Source of the DNA: Bifidobacterium saguini DSM 23967
GTDB taxonomy: Bacteria > Actinomycetota > Actinomycetes > Actinomycetales > Bifidobacteriaceae
Direction: 5' to 3'
DNA: 64,000 bases
NCBI RefSeq assembly: GCF_000741715.1
Contig: NZ_JGZN01000018.1
Location: 42,685-106,684 of the forward strand
Positions 17,672 through 25,832 of the stretch are shown piece after piece. Both the position numbers and the translations under genes were made by a program. The notes under the pieces were generated by a model. That model worked only from the letters and a program-made list of their open reading frames with translations, was not told the DNA's origin and searched no databases. Each line of letters opens with the position of its first letter. Positions within the stretch are counted from its first letter, which is position 1.

Positions 17672-18553
17672 TCAGCCCTTGACCGCGCCGGTTAGGCCTC
17701 CCACGATCTTCTTCTGGAAGATCGTGAAGCAAATCAATGCCGGCAGCATGGCCAGTGACGTGAATGCGAGGACTGCTGCGGTATCAACGGAGTGTTCAGA
17801 ACTGAAGGCTTGCACACCAAGAGGCAGAGTGTACTTGCTGGAACTACTGAGCACGAACAGCGGAAGCATATAGGCGTTCCAGCTGCCCACGAATGTCAGA
17901 ATACCGGTGGTGGCTACGCCAGGCATGGAGAGCGGAATCACCATGCGGGCAAAGAAGCCAAGGCGAGAGCAACCATCCAGCAACGCAGCTTCTTCGAGCT
18001 CCATGGGAATGGATTGCAGGAACGGCACCAAAATAATAATGGTTTGCGGCAATCCGAAGGCGATCTGCGGCAGAATGATGCCGGCAAGGGAGTTCGATAG
18101 ACCCAAGTTGCGAATCAACAGATACAGTGGCGTGATACCGACCGTCATCGGGAACATCAAGCCAGCCGAAAACAGTGCATACATCAGCGGCGCGTAACGG
18201 AAGCGATAGCGCGCAATGACAAAGCTCACCATAATGCCCAGCACCACGACGCCAATCATCGTCGATATACCGACGATCAGCGAGTTCACCAGCTCACCCC
18301 AGAAGATATCGCTGGTAACGACGTTGATGTAATTGTCGATAACCCACGGGTTCGGCAATCCAGCCGGATGATTGGTAATCTGCGAGTTGGTGCGGAAACC
18401 ACCAAAGATGATGTACAGCACCGGGGTAACGCAGATCGCCACCAGGACCAAGGAGAAGAAGTAGACGGCTGGGTTGCCCCACGGAGTCTTGGAAGACAGA
18501 CGGTATCCGTTCTTTGTTGAATACTTTGTCTTTGCGGAAACTGCAGTAGACAT
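17672..18553 (-). CDS. CUT1 oligosaccharide ABC permease (MalG-type)
   Basis: 293 residues with six hydrophobic segments and the EAA loop EEAALLDGCSRLGFFARMVIPLSMPG that contacts the ATPase. It forms the import channel with the upstream MalF-type subunit; the two genes are one base apart. No ATPase gene is in the operon. Bifidobacterial CUT1 systems commonly share an MsmK-type ATPase encoded elsewhere. Substrate by context: xylo-oligosaccharides. Confidence 0.92.
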   Translation of the reverse strand: MSTAVSAKTKYSTKNGYRLSSKTPWGNPAVYFFSLVLVAICVTPVLYIIFGGFRTNSQITNHPAGLPNPWVIDNYINVVTSDIFWGELVNSLIVGISTMIGVVVLGIMVSFVIARYRFRYAPLMYALFSAGLMFPMTVGITPLYLLIRNLGLSNSLAGIILPQIAFGLPQTIIILVPFLQSIPMELEEAALLDGCSRLGFFARMVIPLSMPGVATTGILTFVGSWNAYMLPLFVLSSSSKYTLPLGVQAFSSEHSVDTAAVLAFTSLAMLPALICFTIFQKKIVGGLTGAVKG

Positions 18554-18554
18554 G

Positions 18555-19604
18555 TCACTTCACCTCATTATTCACGGCCACGGCACGACGCTGTGACTCC
18601 TTGGCGCGCTTGGCGGCACGCTTCTTCGCTTGTTTCTGCTCGGTCAGGGCACCATCCAAATCACGGTTCAATACCAGACGCTGGTAGACCAAAGCAATAA
18701 CCAGCGAAATGATGAAGATAATCAAGGCCACTGCGGAACCGTAGCCATAATTACCGGCGTCGCGGCCTTCTCGAACCATGTAAGTAGCCATTGTGGAAAC
18801 ACCAGCGGTAGTGGACACGTACTTGCCCCAGACGATGTAGACCAAATCGAACAGCTGCAGCGAACCAATCATCGACAGAAACACCCAGATACGCAGGGTT
18901 GGCGCCAGCAGCGGCAAGGTGATGCTCTTCTGCATCTGCCAGAATCCAGCACCATCGACTCGGGCTGCTTCGTACAGCTCTTCCGGGATGGACTGCATAC
19001 CCGCCAACATGAGGATGACAGCGAAACCGATGTACTTCCAGCTGATAAGCAGCAGCAGCGTCCACATGGCAATCTTGGGATCCGCTAGCCAATCAGGTCC
19101 GGCAATACCGAATTTGCCGAGAATTTCATTAATCGCACCGGTCTTCTGCAGCAGCAGGCTCCAACCGGTACCAACAATGACTTCGGAAACCACGTATGGC
19201 ACGAAAATAAGGGTACGAATCAGCGCACGGCCCTTGAACTTCTGGTTGAGCAAAAGCGCGAACAGGATAGCCAGCGGCGCCTGAATGACCAGGGAACCAA
19301 TAACAATTTCGAAAGTGTGCAGAATAGCTGCTTGGAAGTTGGGATCACTCAGCGCAGTGATGTAGTTCTGCAAACCAACGAATTGACCGGTTTTCTGCGG
19401 GGAGCCATAGCCCTTCCATTTATAGAAACCGTAGTAGGCACCAAGAATGATGGGCAAAATCACAAAGAAGCAGAAAATGATGATTGCCGGTGCAGACAGG
19501 ATAAAGATTTCAATATTGCGCTGCAGTTTGCCACTGCTAGTGCGCTTAGTTTTGCTGGAAACGGGTGACTTCCCCTTGGCCACCGGCACGCTTGCGCTTG
19601 TCAT
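18555..19604 (-). CDS. CUT1 oligosaccharide ABC permease (MalF-type)
   Basis: 349 residues: a basic N-terminus rich in Lys/Ser, six membrane segments, the EAA motif EELYEAARVDGAGFWQMQKSITLPLL and a very basic C-terminal tail (QKQAKKRAAKRAKESQRR). GGAGTG lies ten bases before the ATG. Partner of the next permease gene, one base apart; together with the preceding lipoprotein they form the importer for the oligosaccharides degraded by the downstream enzymes. Confidence 0.92.
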   Translation of the reverse strand: MTSASVPVAKGKSPVSSKTKRTSSGKLQRNIEIFILSAPAIIIFCFFVILPIILGAYYGFYKWKGYGSPQKTGQFVGLQNYITALSDPNFQAAILHTFEIVIGSLVIQAPLAILFALLLNQKFKGRALIRTLIFVPYVVSEVIVGTGWSLLLQKTGAINEILGKFGIAGPDWLADPKIAMWTLLLLISWKYIGFAVILMLAGMQSIPEELYEAARVDGAGFWQMQKSITLPLLAPTLRIWVFLSMIGSLQLFDLVYIVWGKYVSTTAGVSTMATYMVREGRDAGNYGYGSAVALIIFIISLVIALVYQRLVLNRDLDGALTEQKQAKKRAAKRAKESQRRAVAVNNEVK

Positions 19605-19636
19605 TTGTATTCACTCCATCACATTCGATTTGATTC

Positions 19637-19677
19637 GCGGTGTGCGGAGAGCTCTAGCAAGCTTCCCCGCACACCGC
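19637..19677 (-). other. Hairpin after the oligosaccharide-binding protein gene
   Basis: GCGGTGTGCGG (19637-19647) pairs with CCGCACACCGC (19667-19677) in the gap between binding-protein stop and MalF-type start. Such hairpins commonly protect the 5' message and raise binding-protein levels over the permeases. Confidence 0.55.
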
Positions 19678-19689
19678 ACTCATATCAGA

Positions 19690-20964
19690 TCAGCCCTTAG
19701 CAGCTGCGTCCTTCATCGCAGTCACGATGTCAGCAGGAGAACCCTGGCCAGACAGCATGTTCACGATGCCTGCATTAAGAGCGTTGCCGATGTTGCCGCC
19801 CAGAGCGGTGTCCATCCACAGCTGCATGTCATCAGACTTGTTCAGTGCATCGATAATCTGCTTCAGGTTATCGTCAGTCACTACGTCGTATGCATTGACA
19901 GCAGCAGGGATTGTGGAGAATGCAGTAGCGTACTTTTCCTGCCATTCCTTATCGCCCATGAAGTTGACGAAATCAATTGCAGCCTGAGGAGCTTCAGGAT
20001 TCACAGAGAAACCAGTAGCGGCACCCATCAGCGCACCGGCCTCGCCCTTGCCTCCTTCAACGGATGGGAAAGCGAAGAAGCCAAGGTCGGCCATCGGCTT
20101 CTTGTCCGGGGTAAGGTCCTTGAGAACGCCCGGCTCCCATGTGCCCATAAGTTCCATTGCGGCCTTGTGGTTGGCCAAAAGACCAGCCGAAGAGCTTGCA
20201 CCCTGCTGTGCCGTAGTGGTCAAGTAACCTTCGTTGAAGGCGTTCATATCAGCCAGTTCCTTGAGGTCCTTGCCGGCGCGGGTCCAGCACTCGTCGGAGA
20301 AGTCCTTTTCATTTACACCCTTGCTGTAAGCCTTGGTGGAGCACTCACGCAGAGACAGCCAGTAATACCAGTGACCGGCCGGCCATGCATCCTTGCCACC
20401 AAGAGCAATCGGATCAATGCCTGCAGCGCGAAGTTTTTGCACGGCATCCTTAAGTTCGCTGAACGTAGTAGGCACTTCGCTAATGCCGGCCTGTGCGAAC
20501 AAATCCTTGGAATACCAAATACCACCGGGCTGAACGGTGACCGGAACACCATAAATCTTGCCATCGTATGTGATAGAGCCCAGAGAAGAAGCCATCTGGG
20601 TCTTAATGTTGCTGGAAATCTTGTCAGTCAGGTCCATTGCTTGACCGGCATCCACCATATCCTTGGTTTTTGCACCGCCGAGAGCCATGTACACATCCGG
20701 ACCGGAAGATGGATCCTGCATTGCAGTAGTGAGCTTGCCTTCGAAATCCTCATTCTGAATGGTTTCAATCTTGACGGTCACACCAGGGTTTTTCTTTTCG
20801 AAAGCCTTGGCGAAATCTTCCCAATACTGCTTGCCGTCGCCAGAGGTGGCGTTATGCCAAAACACAATGGTGTTGTCATCAGCTGAATTGCTGCTGCCGC
20901 AGGCACTCATACCAAACAAAGTGGCCACCGCAAGAGTTGCCGCCGCAATGGACTTGAACTTCAT
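19690..20964 (-). CDS. Oligosaccharide-binding lipoprotein, CUT1 family (probable xylo-oligosaccharides)
   Basis: 424 residues. The signal peptide ends in the lipobox LFGMSAC, anchoring the protein to the outer face of the membrane. The mature part follows the extracellular solute-binding type 1 family ([47 protein letters not shown]). Two ATGs compete: the first touches the GGAG, the second at 20964 stands six bases from it and is preferred. First gene of the xylan operon and divergent from the LacI gene. The enzyme set downstream makes xylo-oligosaccharides or arabinoxylan oligosaccharides the probable ligand. Confidence 0.9.
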   Translation of the reverse strand: MKFKSIAAATLAVATLFGMSACGSSNSADDNTIVFWHNATSGDGKQYWEDFAKAFEKKNPGVTVKIETIQNEDFEGKLTTAMQDPSSGPDVYMALGGAKTKDMVDAGQAMDLTDKISSNIKTQMASSLGSITYDGKIYGVPVTVQPGGIWYSKDLFAQAGISEVPTTFSELKDAVQKLRAAGIDPIALGGKDAWPAGHWYYWLSLRECSTKAYSKGVNEKDFSDECWTRAGKDLKELADMNAFNEGYLTTTAQQGASSSAGLLANHKAAMELMGTWEPGVLKDLTPDKKPMADLGFFAFPSVEGGKGEAGALMGAATGFSVNPEAPQAAIDFVNFMGDKEWQEKYATAFSTIPAAVNAYDVVTDDNLKQIIDALNKSDDMQLWMDTALGGNIGNALNAGIVNMLSGQGSPADIVTAMKDAAAKG

Positions 20965-21014
20965 TGTCATCTCCTTTTTCTGTATGACCGGCCTCTATAC
21001 CAGTCAGCGATTTA

Positions 21015-21030
21015 CGAAAGTTTTCGAAAG
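21015..21030. promoter_or_regulatory. LacI operator candidate (CGAAA type) before the binding-protein gene
   Basis: CGAAAGTTTTCG, followed by AAAG, lies about 50 bp upstream of the binding-protein start. The same CGAAAGTTT(T)CG pattern covers the lacI promoter, which suggests one regulator controls both directions. Confidence 0.55.
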
Positions 21031-21149
21031 ACCGTAGTATGCAAGATGAATATCATCTCTCCGCTATCTCTTTGGCATCCATGTCACTTCGACAGCCGGC
21101 AATCTTTTTTAACTTTATCGAAAACTCGCTTTATATTTTCGATATCTTT

Positions 21150-21179
21150 ATCATAAAGCTCTTTTGGTTTAATGGTCAA
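21150..21179 (-). promoter_or_regulatory. Candidate promoter of the xylan operon
   Basis: Minus-strand TTGACC (21179-21174) and TATGAT (21155-21150) are 18 bp apart. The -35 lies inside the palindrome at 21167-21181, so a bound repressor would block it. The leader to the first ATG is about 180 bases. Confidence 0.5.
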
Positions 21180-21181
21180 AC
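21167..21181. promoter_or_regulatory. Xylose-region palindrome, copy 3
   Basis: GTTTAATGGTCAAAC covers the candidate -35 of the xylan operon and belongs to the same 15-bp family as the sites at 4677, 7776 and 24039. Confidence 0.55.
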
Positions 21182-21263
21182 TTAGCTATCGAAAGATGCT
21201 ATCACCTCAAAATCCTTGATTTATCAACGTTCTAAAGCCATAGAGAACTGAATTTATTTCCTA

Positions 21264-21291
21264 TTGACTTTTCGAAAGTTTCGAATATACT
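21264..21291 (+). promoter_or_regulatory. lacI promoter with embedded operator
   Basis: TTGACT (21264-21269) and TATACT (21286-21291) have a 16-bp spacer that consists almost wholly of TTTCGAAAGTTTCGAA, an inverted-repeat operator. Autorepression by the LacI protein 28 bp downstream is the natural reading. Confidence 0.65.
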
Positions 21292-21318
21292 GAAATCATA
21301 TTTTCAGTAAGGTAGGCA

Positions 21319-22362
21319 ATGATGACATCAACCGGCTCACAACATGTTGGCGACGGTTCGAAAGTTAAGCTTTCGGATATCGCCAGGCAGACTGGATATT
21401 CATTGGCCACGGTTTCCAAAGCGCTCAACGGCAAGGGGGATATCTCCCAAACCGCTCGCCAAACCATTGACAAGGCACTGAAAGAAAGCGGCTACGTGCG
21501 CCGAATAGCCCCCGAGCGCAAGCAGCGCACCATTGAGGTGGTGTTCCAGGATTTCGAGACCATCTGGGCCTTGGAAGTGTTACGTGGCATTATCCACGAG
21601 ACCAAACAGCATGACATCAACGTTATGGTGGCCGAGAGCGGAGACCGGCAGCATCCTGACTCAGCATGGGTCGAGGGTATTATCGAGCGTCATCCCATCG
21701 GTGCGATTCTTGTGTTTTCCAACCTCACCGATGGGGAACGAAGCACTTTCCAATCGCATGGCATTCCTTTTGTGGTCTTCGATCCTTCCGGCAACCCGGC
21801 ATTGGACGATCTTTCCGTACAGGCAGATAACTGGATAGGCGGAGTCATCGCCACTCGCCATCTGCTGAAGCTTGGCCACAAACGCATAGGCATCATCACG
21901 GGTCCGGATGAAATGCTTTGTTCCCGAGCCAGACTGGATGGCTATGCAGCGGCCCTGGCGGAGCGTGATATTCCAATCTCCCCCGAACTCATCACCGAAG
22001 GGGACTTCACCACGCCTGGAGGCTACGAAGGAGCCATGGCTCTGCTGGAGGACGAGCAAAATCGTCCCACCGCAATCTTCGCCGGCAGCGATTTGCAAGC
22101 CATGGGCGTATATGAAGCAGCTCGTCAGTTGAAGATTCGCATTCCCGAAGATCTTTCCGTCATCGGCTTTGATGACATTCAGACCGCGGCGTACATGGGG
22201 CCAGCCTTAACCACCGTGCGTCAACCGTTGCGGGATATGGCAGCCACAGCCGCAAGAATGATTATCGACACCACGGAGGGTCGTCAAATCCAAAAACGGG
22301 TGATTCTGCCTACATCTTTGGTGATGAGGGACAGCACACAGCGAATACGCAAGCATAACTAG
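21319..22362 (+). CDS. LacI-family transcriptional regulator of the xylan operon
   Basis: 347 residues: an N-terminal helix-turn-helix VKLSDIARQTGYSLATVSKALNGKG (about 16-40), then a periplasmic-binding-like sugar domain (ILVFSNLTDGE, GHKRIGIITGPDEM, FAGSDLQAMGVYEAARQL, VIGFDDIQTA). It is divergent from the xylan operon with 354 bp between the starts. Both candidate promoters carry CGAAA-type palindromes, so it probably represses itself and the operon until an oligosaccharide or xylose binds. AAGG lies about eight bases before the ATG pair. Effector not known from sequence. Confidence 0.9.
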   Translation: MMTSTGSQHVGDGSKVKLSDIARQTGYSLATVSKALNGKGDISQTARQTIDKALKESGYVRRIAPERKQRTIEVVFQDFETIWALEVLRGIIHETKQHDINVMVAESGDRQHPDSAWVEGIIERHPIGAILVFSNLTDGERSTFQSHGIPFVVFDPSGNPALDDLSVQADNWIGGVIATRHLLKLGHKRIGIITGPDEMLCSRARLDGYAAALAERDIPISPELITEGDFTTPGGYEGAMALLEDEQNRPTAIFAGSDLQAMGVYEAARQLKIRIPEDLSVIGFDDIQTAAYMGPALTTVRQPLRDMAATAARMIIDTTEGRQIQKRVILPTSLVMRDSTQRIRKHN

Positions 22363-22366
22363 TGCT

Positions 22367-22405
22367 TTTGGCCGCAGGATTCCATTCGGAAAGCTTGCGG
22401 CCAAA
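22367..22405. terminator. Hairpin after lacI
   Basis: TTTGGCCGCA (22367-22376) pairs perfectly with TGCGGCCAAA (22396-22405), beginning four bases after the lacI stop. A/T flanks on both sides could let it serve both strands. Confidence 0.65.
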
Positions 22406-22418
22406 TTACATTCAAAAA

Positions 22419-22462
22419 CCACAATGCCGCCCGGAGCGTCATTGCTCCAAGCGGCATTGTGG
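22419..22462 (-). terminator. Hairpin with T-tract between lacI and xylA
   Basis: CCACAATGCCGC pairs with GCGGCATTGTGG, with inner GGAGC/GCTCC. On the minus strand it is followed by TTTTTGAA, so it acts on leftward transcription from xylA. Confidence 0.65.
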
Positions 22463-22547
22463 TGGAAGGAGAAGAAAGAAAAAGGAAAGGTTAGCGGTTA
22501 ACTGCCCTCAGGCATGTGCGCACCTGAGAACAAGCATGGATTCGGTG

Positions 22548-22600
22548 ATGGATACCGAGGTGCAGGACTCACCAAGCGAATCCTGCGCCCCGGTATCCAT
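22548..22600 (-). terminator. Hairpin directly after xylA
   Basis: ATGGATACCG pairs with CGGTATCCAT and inner TGCAGGA with TCCTGCG, 19 bp after the xylA stop. It lacks a strong T-tract and may stabilise the 3' end, with the 22419-22462 hairpin as final terminator. Confidence 0.55.
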
Positions 22601-22619
22601 TCATCAGTCAGTCATCGGC

Positions 22620-23969
22620 TCACTTGACTTCAGACAGAGCGTCGATGATGTAGTTGTTGATGGTGGCCTTGACGGACTCCAGGTGATCGGACTTGGTAGC
22701 GGCGATCAGCTCGGACTGCGGCTTGTCGAGGCTGTAGGCTTCGAGGTCGGCCAGGGTCACGTTGCCCTCGTCGATGTCCTTGCCGATGCCGGAGTCGTAG
22801 GAGCTGTAGCGCTCGGCCATGAGATCCTGGATGAAGCCATCCTGGTTCATCTTGTCGGCGACCAGCAGGCCTGCGGCGTAGGAATCCATACCGGCAACGT
22901 GAGAACGGAACAGATCCTCAGCGTAGAAGGAGGTACGGCGCGGCTTGGCGTCGAAGTTCAGACCACCACGCGGGCCGATGGAGCCGGCCTGCAGGACTTC
23001 CCACATCACGGCGACGGTCTCGTACAGATCGGTCGGGAACTCATCCATATCCCAACCGATGAGCTTGTCGCCCTGGTTGGCGTCGAGGGAGCCGAGGAAA
23101 CCGGACTCGCGGGCTACGCGAATCTCATGCTGGTAGGTGTGGCCGGCCAGGTTGGCGTGGTTGCCTTCGAGGTTCAGCTTGAAGACGTCGGTCAAATCGT
23201 GCTCGCGCAGGAAGTTGATGGCGGTGGCTGCATCGAAGTCGTACTGGTGCAGGGTCGGCTCCTTCGGCTTCGGCTCAATCAGGAACTGAGCGTCAAAGCC
23301 GATTTCCTTGGCGTAGTCAGCGCACAGGTGGAAGAACTGAGCGATGTGGTCGGTCTCACGCTTCATCTCGGTGTTCCACAGGTTCTCGTAGCCTTCACGG
23401 CCACCCCAGAACACGTAGTTCTCAGCACCGAGGCGCTTGCCGATTTCGAGGCTCTTCTTCAGCTGGCCACCGGCGTAGGCGTAAATGTCAGCGAACGGGG
23501 AGGTTGCAGCGCCGGAGACGAAGCGCGGGTTGGTGAACAGGGAGGAGGTGTTCCACAAGAGCTTTACGCCAGTGGCCTTCATGTTCTCTTCGATCTTGTC
23601 GACAACCTTGTCCAGGTTGGCGTCGGTCTCACGCAGGGTGTCGCCTTCAGGGGCGATGTCGCGATCGTGGAAGCAGAAGTACTCAACGCCGAGCTTCTGG
23701 AACAGTTCGAAAGCGTAATCAACCTTGGCCAGAGCCTGATCCATCGGATCGGCGTACTTGTAGTACGGACGGTGAGCAGTACCGGTGCCGAACGGATCAA
23801 CCAGCTCCTGGTTGAAGGTGTGCCACCAAGCGACGCCGAAGCGCAGCCAGTCCTTCATCTTCTTGCCGGCGACAACCTTGTCGGCATCGTAGTAATGGAA
23901 GGCAAGGCCTTCCTGCGGTCCCTTCTCGCGACCGACGTACTCAACCTTGTCAACATCCCACAGACCCAT
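22620..23969 (-). CDS. xylA: Xylose isomerase
   Basis: Converts D-xylose to D-xylulose, the entry to the xylulose 5-phosphate phosphoketolase (bifid shunt) route. 449 residues, the length of class II xylose isomerases. Visible are [12 protein letters not shown] (catalytic His/Asp), FWGGREGYE, the metal-site region [33 protein letters not shown] and [10 protein letters not shown]. Separate transcription unit with its own promoter and palindrome. No xylulokinase gene is next to it here; it must lie elsewhere. AAGGAG lies eight bases before the ATG. Confidence 0.97.
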   Translation of the reverse strand: MGLWDVDKVEYVGREKGPQEGLAFHYYDADKVVAGKKMKDWLRFGVAWWHTFNQELVDPFGTGTAHRPYYKYADPMDQALAKVDYAFELFQKLGVEYFCFHDRDIAPEGDTLRETDANLDKVVDKIEENMKATGVKLLWNTSSLFTNPRFVSGAATSPFADIYAYAGGQLKKSLEIGKRLGAENYVFWGGREGYENLWNTEMKRETDHIAQFFHLCADYAKEIGFDAQFLIEPKPKEPTLHQYDFDAATAINFLREHDLTDVFKLNLEGNHANLAGHTYQHEIRVARESGFLGSLDANQGDKLIGWDMDEFPTDLYETVAVMWEVLQAGSIGPRGGLNFDAKPRRTSFYAEDLFRSHVAGMDSYAAGLLVADKMNQDGFIQDLMAERYSSYDSGIGKDIDEGNVTLADLEAYSLDKPQSELIAATKSDHLESVKATINNYIIDALSEVK

Positions 23970-24013
23970 TTGGGCGCTCCTTTGCAGTAGTGGTTCAACG
24001 GATTACGGGATAA

Positions 24014-24043
24014 ATAATAAAACGAATGAACTATATTTGTCAA
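24014..24043 (-). promoter_or_regulatory. xylA promoter
   Basis: Consensus TTGACA (24043-24038) and TATTAT (24019-24014) on the minus strand, 18 bp apart, about 45 bp before the xylA start. A palindrome overlaps the -35. Confidence 0.65.
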
Positions 24044-24053
24044 ATGATTGAAT
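24039..24053. promoter_or_regulatory. Xylose-region palindrome, copy 4
   Basis: GTCAAATGATTGAAT, a weaker member (11 of the 13 fixed or nearly fixed positions by eye) of the GTTnAATgATTnAAC family, sits on the xylA -35. Confidence 0.45.
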
Positions 24054-24263
24054 TAATACGTGCGCATACAGCGTGTTGCCAGTAATTGCAACGGTTTTCA
24101 AGCATCGGTCAGCTACCGTCAAAGAAACTACAGCAAGAAAAATGGCGGACTATCCCCTTCGATAATCCGCCATATCACAGTGAGCCTTCCCAGCATTCAG
24201 TGCGCTAACCGTTTCCCCTCACATAGCCAACCAAAAACAATCGGCGCGCATGCGGCTCACTCA

Positions 24264-25049
24264 TCAATTACGCAACCCATCCATAATGGCCTGCAACGTG
24301 CCATTCTCGCGAGCGCGTTGAAAATCCTCCAAATCCATTCCCGTATCTTTTGCGCGCCCGTAAAAGAACCTCACCAATCCGGGAAAATCTGGGCGATACC
24401 CGGTGTCACGAAAACTCTTAGCTATGGCTTCGCCCACCTCCGGGGCATCCGGTCTGTGAGCCTCATACACCGGAATCGCACAAAACTGCCAATGCCCACG
24501 AACATGTGCGACACGGTTAACAATCAGGCCACCGTGAGCACCGTCATATTGGGCAGCAACCTCACCGCCACGCAGCTCGTAATATCCACCGTGAACCACA
24601 TCTTCCAGCTTCATTGTTCCTTTGGCGGCATTGGAATCATGAATCCAGAACATTGACGCAAAGTTGGTTTCATCCACATCACGCAAATCATGTATCTCAC
24701 GTTCGCCGATTCTTGGGTCGGTTTCATAGAGAAACTCACTTATCGCAAGAAAAGGCGAGATGCCGCAGCCCACGTCGGATTCTAACGTTATGCACATGTC
24801 TTCAGCCTCATCCCCACTTAGTTCACCGCTGACAGCACAGTCATAAGCGAACCAATCCCAGAACATCCATTCCAGAAAACGAAGCACGCTCTCCGACTGA
24901 TGTTTGAAAGGATTCAGGTTGATTTCACGATAGAATCTGCGCCGCGCTTCGGCATACACAGCCAGATTGCACCGTTTGAATATTTGTGCAATATCTTTGG
25001 TGTCCAGCATTACCGGCAGTCCGGAATCTTCAACAGTGGTCATAGTCAT
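24264..25049 (-). CDS. Hypothetical protein, acidic, unknown function
   Basis: 261 residues from the ATG at 25049, chosen over an upstream TTG because GAAGGGG lies at a usable distance only for this ATG. Soluble and acidic, with no signal peptide or membrane segment. The middle is aromatic-rich (FLEWMFWDWFAYDCAV). I do not recognise a family; it may be related to SEC-C-type or plasmid-pRiA4b-like hypotheticals of bifidobacteria, but the sequence offers no catalytic motif. Isolated gene between xylA and the deformylase-like gene. Confidence 0.75.
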   Translation of the reverse strand: MTMTTVEDSGLPVMLDTKDIAQIFKRCNLAVYAEARRRFYREINLNPFKHQSESVLRFLEWMFWDWFAYDCAVSGELSGDEAEDMCITLESDVGCGISPFLAISEFLYETDPRIGEREIHDLRDVDETNFASMFWIHDSNAAKGTMKLEDVVHGGYYELRGGEVAAQYDGAHGGLIVNRVAHVRGHWQFCAIPVYEAHRPDAPEVGEAIAKSFRDTGYRPDFPGLVRFFYGRAKDTGMDLEDFQRARENGTLQAIMDGLRN

Positions 25050-25312
25050 TGGTGTCAGCCCCTTCAAACAACGATGTTTGGACGGCGGGCTTCATCGCCC
25101 GCCGTGAGGCACACTGTAAGAGGTTTGGCATAGCGCCCGCAAGGACCATCGACGAATCAGTGGATAAGTGGATAGCTCAGTCTGCCAGGGATAATAAACG
25201 GTGCATAACCACATCTCGCAATAGTGGATAACTCATGTTATCCACTGACAAATACTGCGGTTATGCACCCATGCACATGGCAACCGGCGTGTTATCCACC
25301 ACATGTATGCAA

Positions 25313-25732
25313 TCAGATGATGATGCCGTTGCAGTGGTCGACTTCATGCTGAATGATTTGCGCAGTCCAGCCGGTGAACGTGGCATGATGCGCACGGAAT
25401 CGGCGGTCCTCAAAATCAACCTCAATGCGGCGGTAACGCATCGTGTGTCGCTCGCCGGTTAGGGAAAGACATCCTTCCTCGGTTTCGAACGCACCATCCG
25501 AAGAGGTAATGGTCGGATTAATCATCACCGTGATGCGTCCGCCAAGCTCCTCATCCACAACAGCAATAATGCGCTTGTTTACACCAATCATGTTCGCGGC
25601 CATACCTACGCAGCGCGAGCGATTGGCTTCCAATGTGTCAACAAGATCCTGCACCACGGTTTCATCGCCAGGCCCGGCAGTCTCCCCCGGCATGCGCAGG
25701 AATGAACGTGACGTCATAATCGGTCGTTGCAT
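25313..25732 (-). CDS. Peptide deformylase-like protein with altered motif 1
   Basis: 139 residues. Motif 2 EEGCLSL and motif 3 QHEVDH (zinc ligands Cys, His, His and catalytic Glu) are intact. In motif 1 the usual GxGxAAxQIG reads CVGMAANMIG, so the catalytic Gln is Met. The same variant is known in short deformylase homologues of Gram-positive bacteria, so this may be a specialised or weak enzyme rather than the housekeeping deformylase. Start at 25732, five bases after AAAGGA. Separated from the glucokinase gene by a good terminator. Confidence 0.85.
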   Translation of the reverse strand: MQRPIMTSRSFLRMPGETAGPGDETVVQDLVDTLEANRSRCVGMAANMIGVNKRIIAVVDEELGGRITVMINPTITSSDGAFETEEGCLSLTGERHTMRYRRIEVDFEDRRFRAHHATFTGWTAQIIQHEVDHCNGIII

Positions 25733-25776
25733 ATCGGTCCTTTTCTCCACTTCAGTGTTTCACCAGAGAATAGCAA

Positions 25777-25810
25777 AACGGCTCTGGCGAAAGTATCGCA
25801 CAGAGCCGTT
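25777..25810 (-). terminator. Terminator of the glucokinase gene
   Basis: AACGGCTCTG (25777-25786) pairs with CAGAGCCGTT (25801-25810), followed on the minus strand by TTTTGC, 22 bp after the stop. Confidence 0.75.
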
Positions 25811-25832
25811 AAAAGGCAATGATGAGTGGCAA

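Noticed and set aside
22362..23990. Plus-strand open frame of 542 codons over xylA
   Set aside because: Xylose isomerase on the minus strand explains the sequence; the plus frame has no start signal and no motif.
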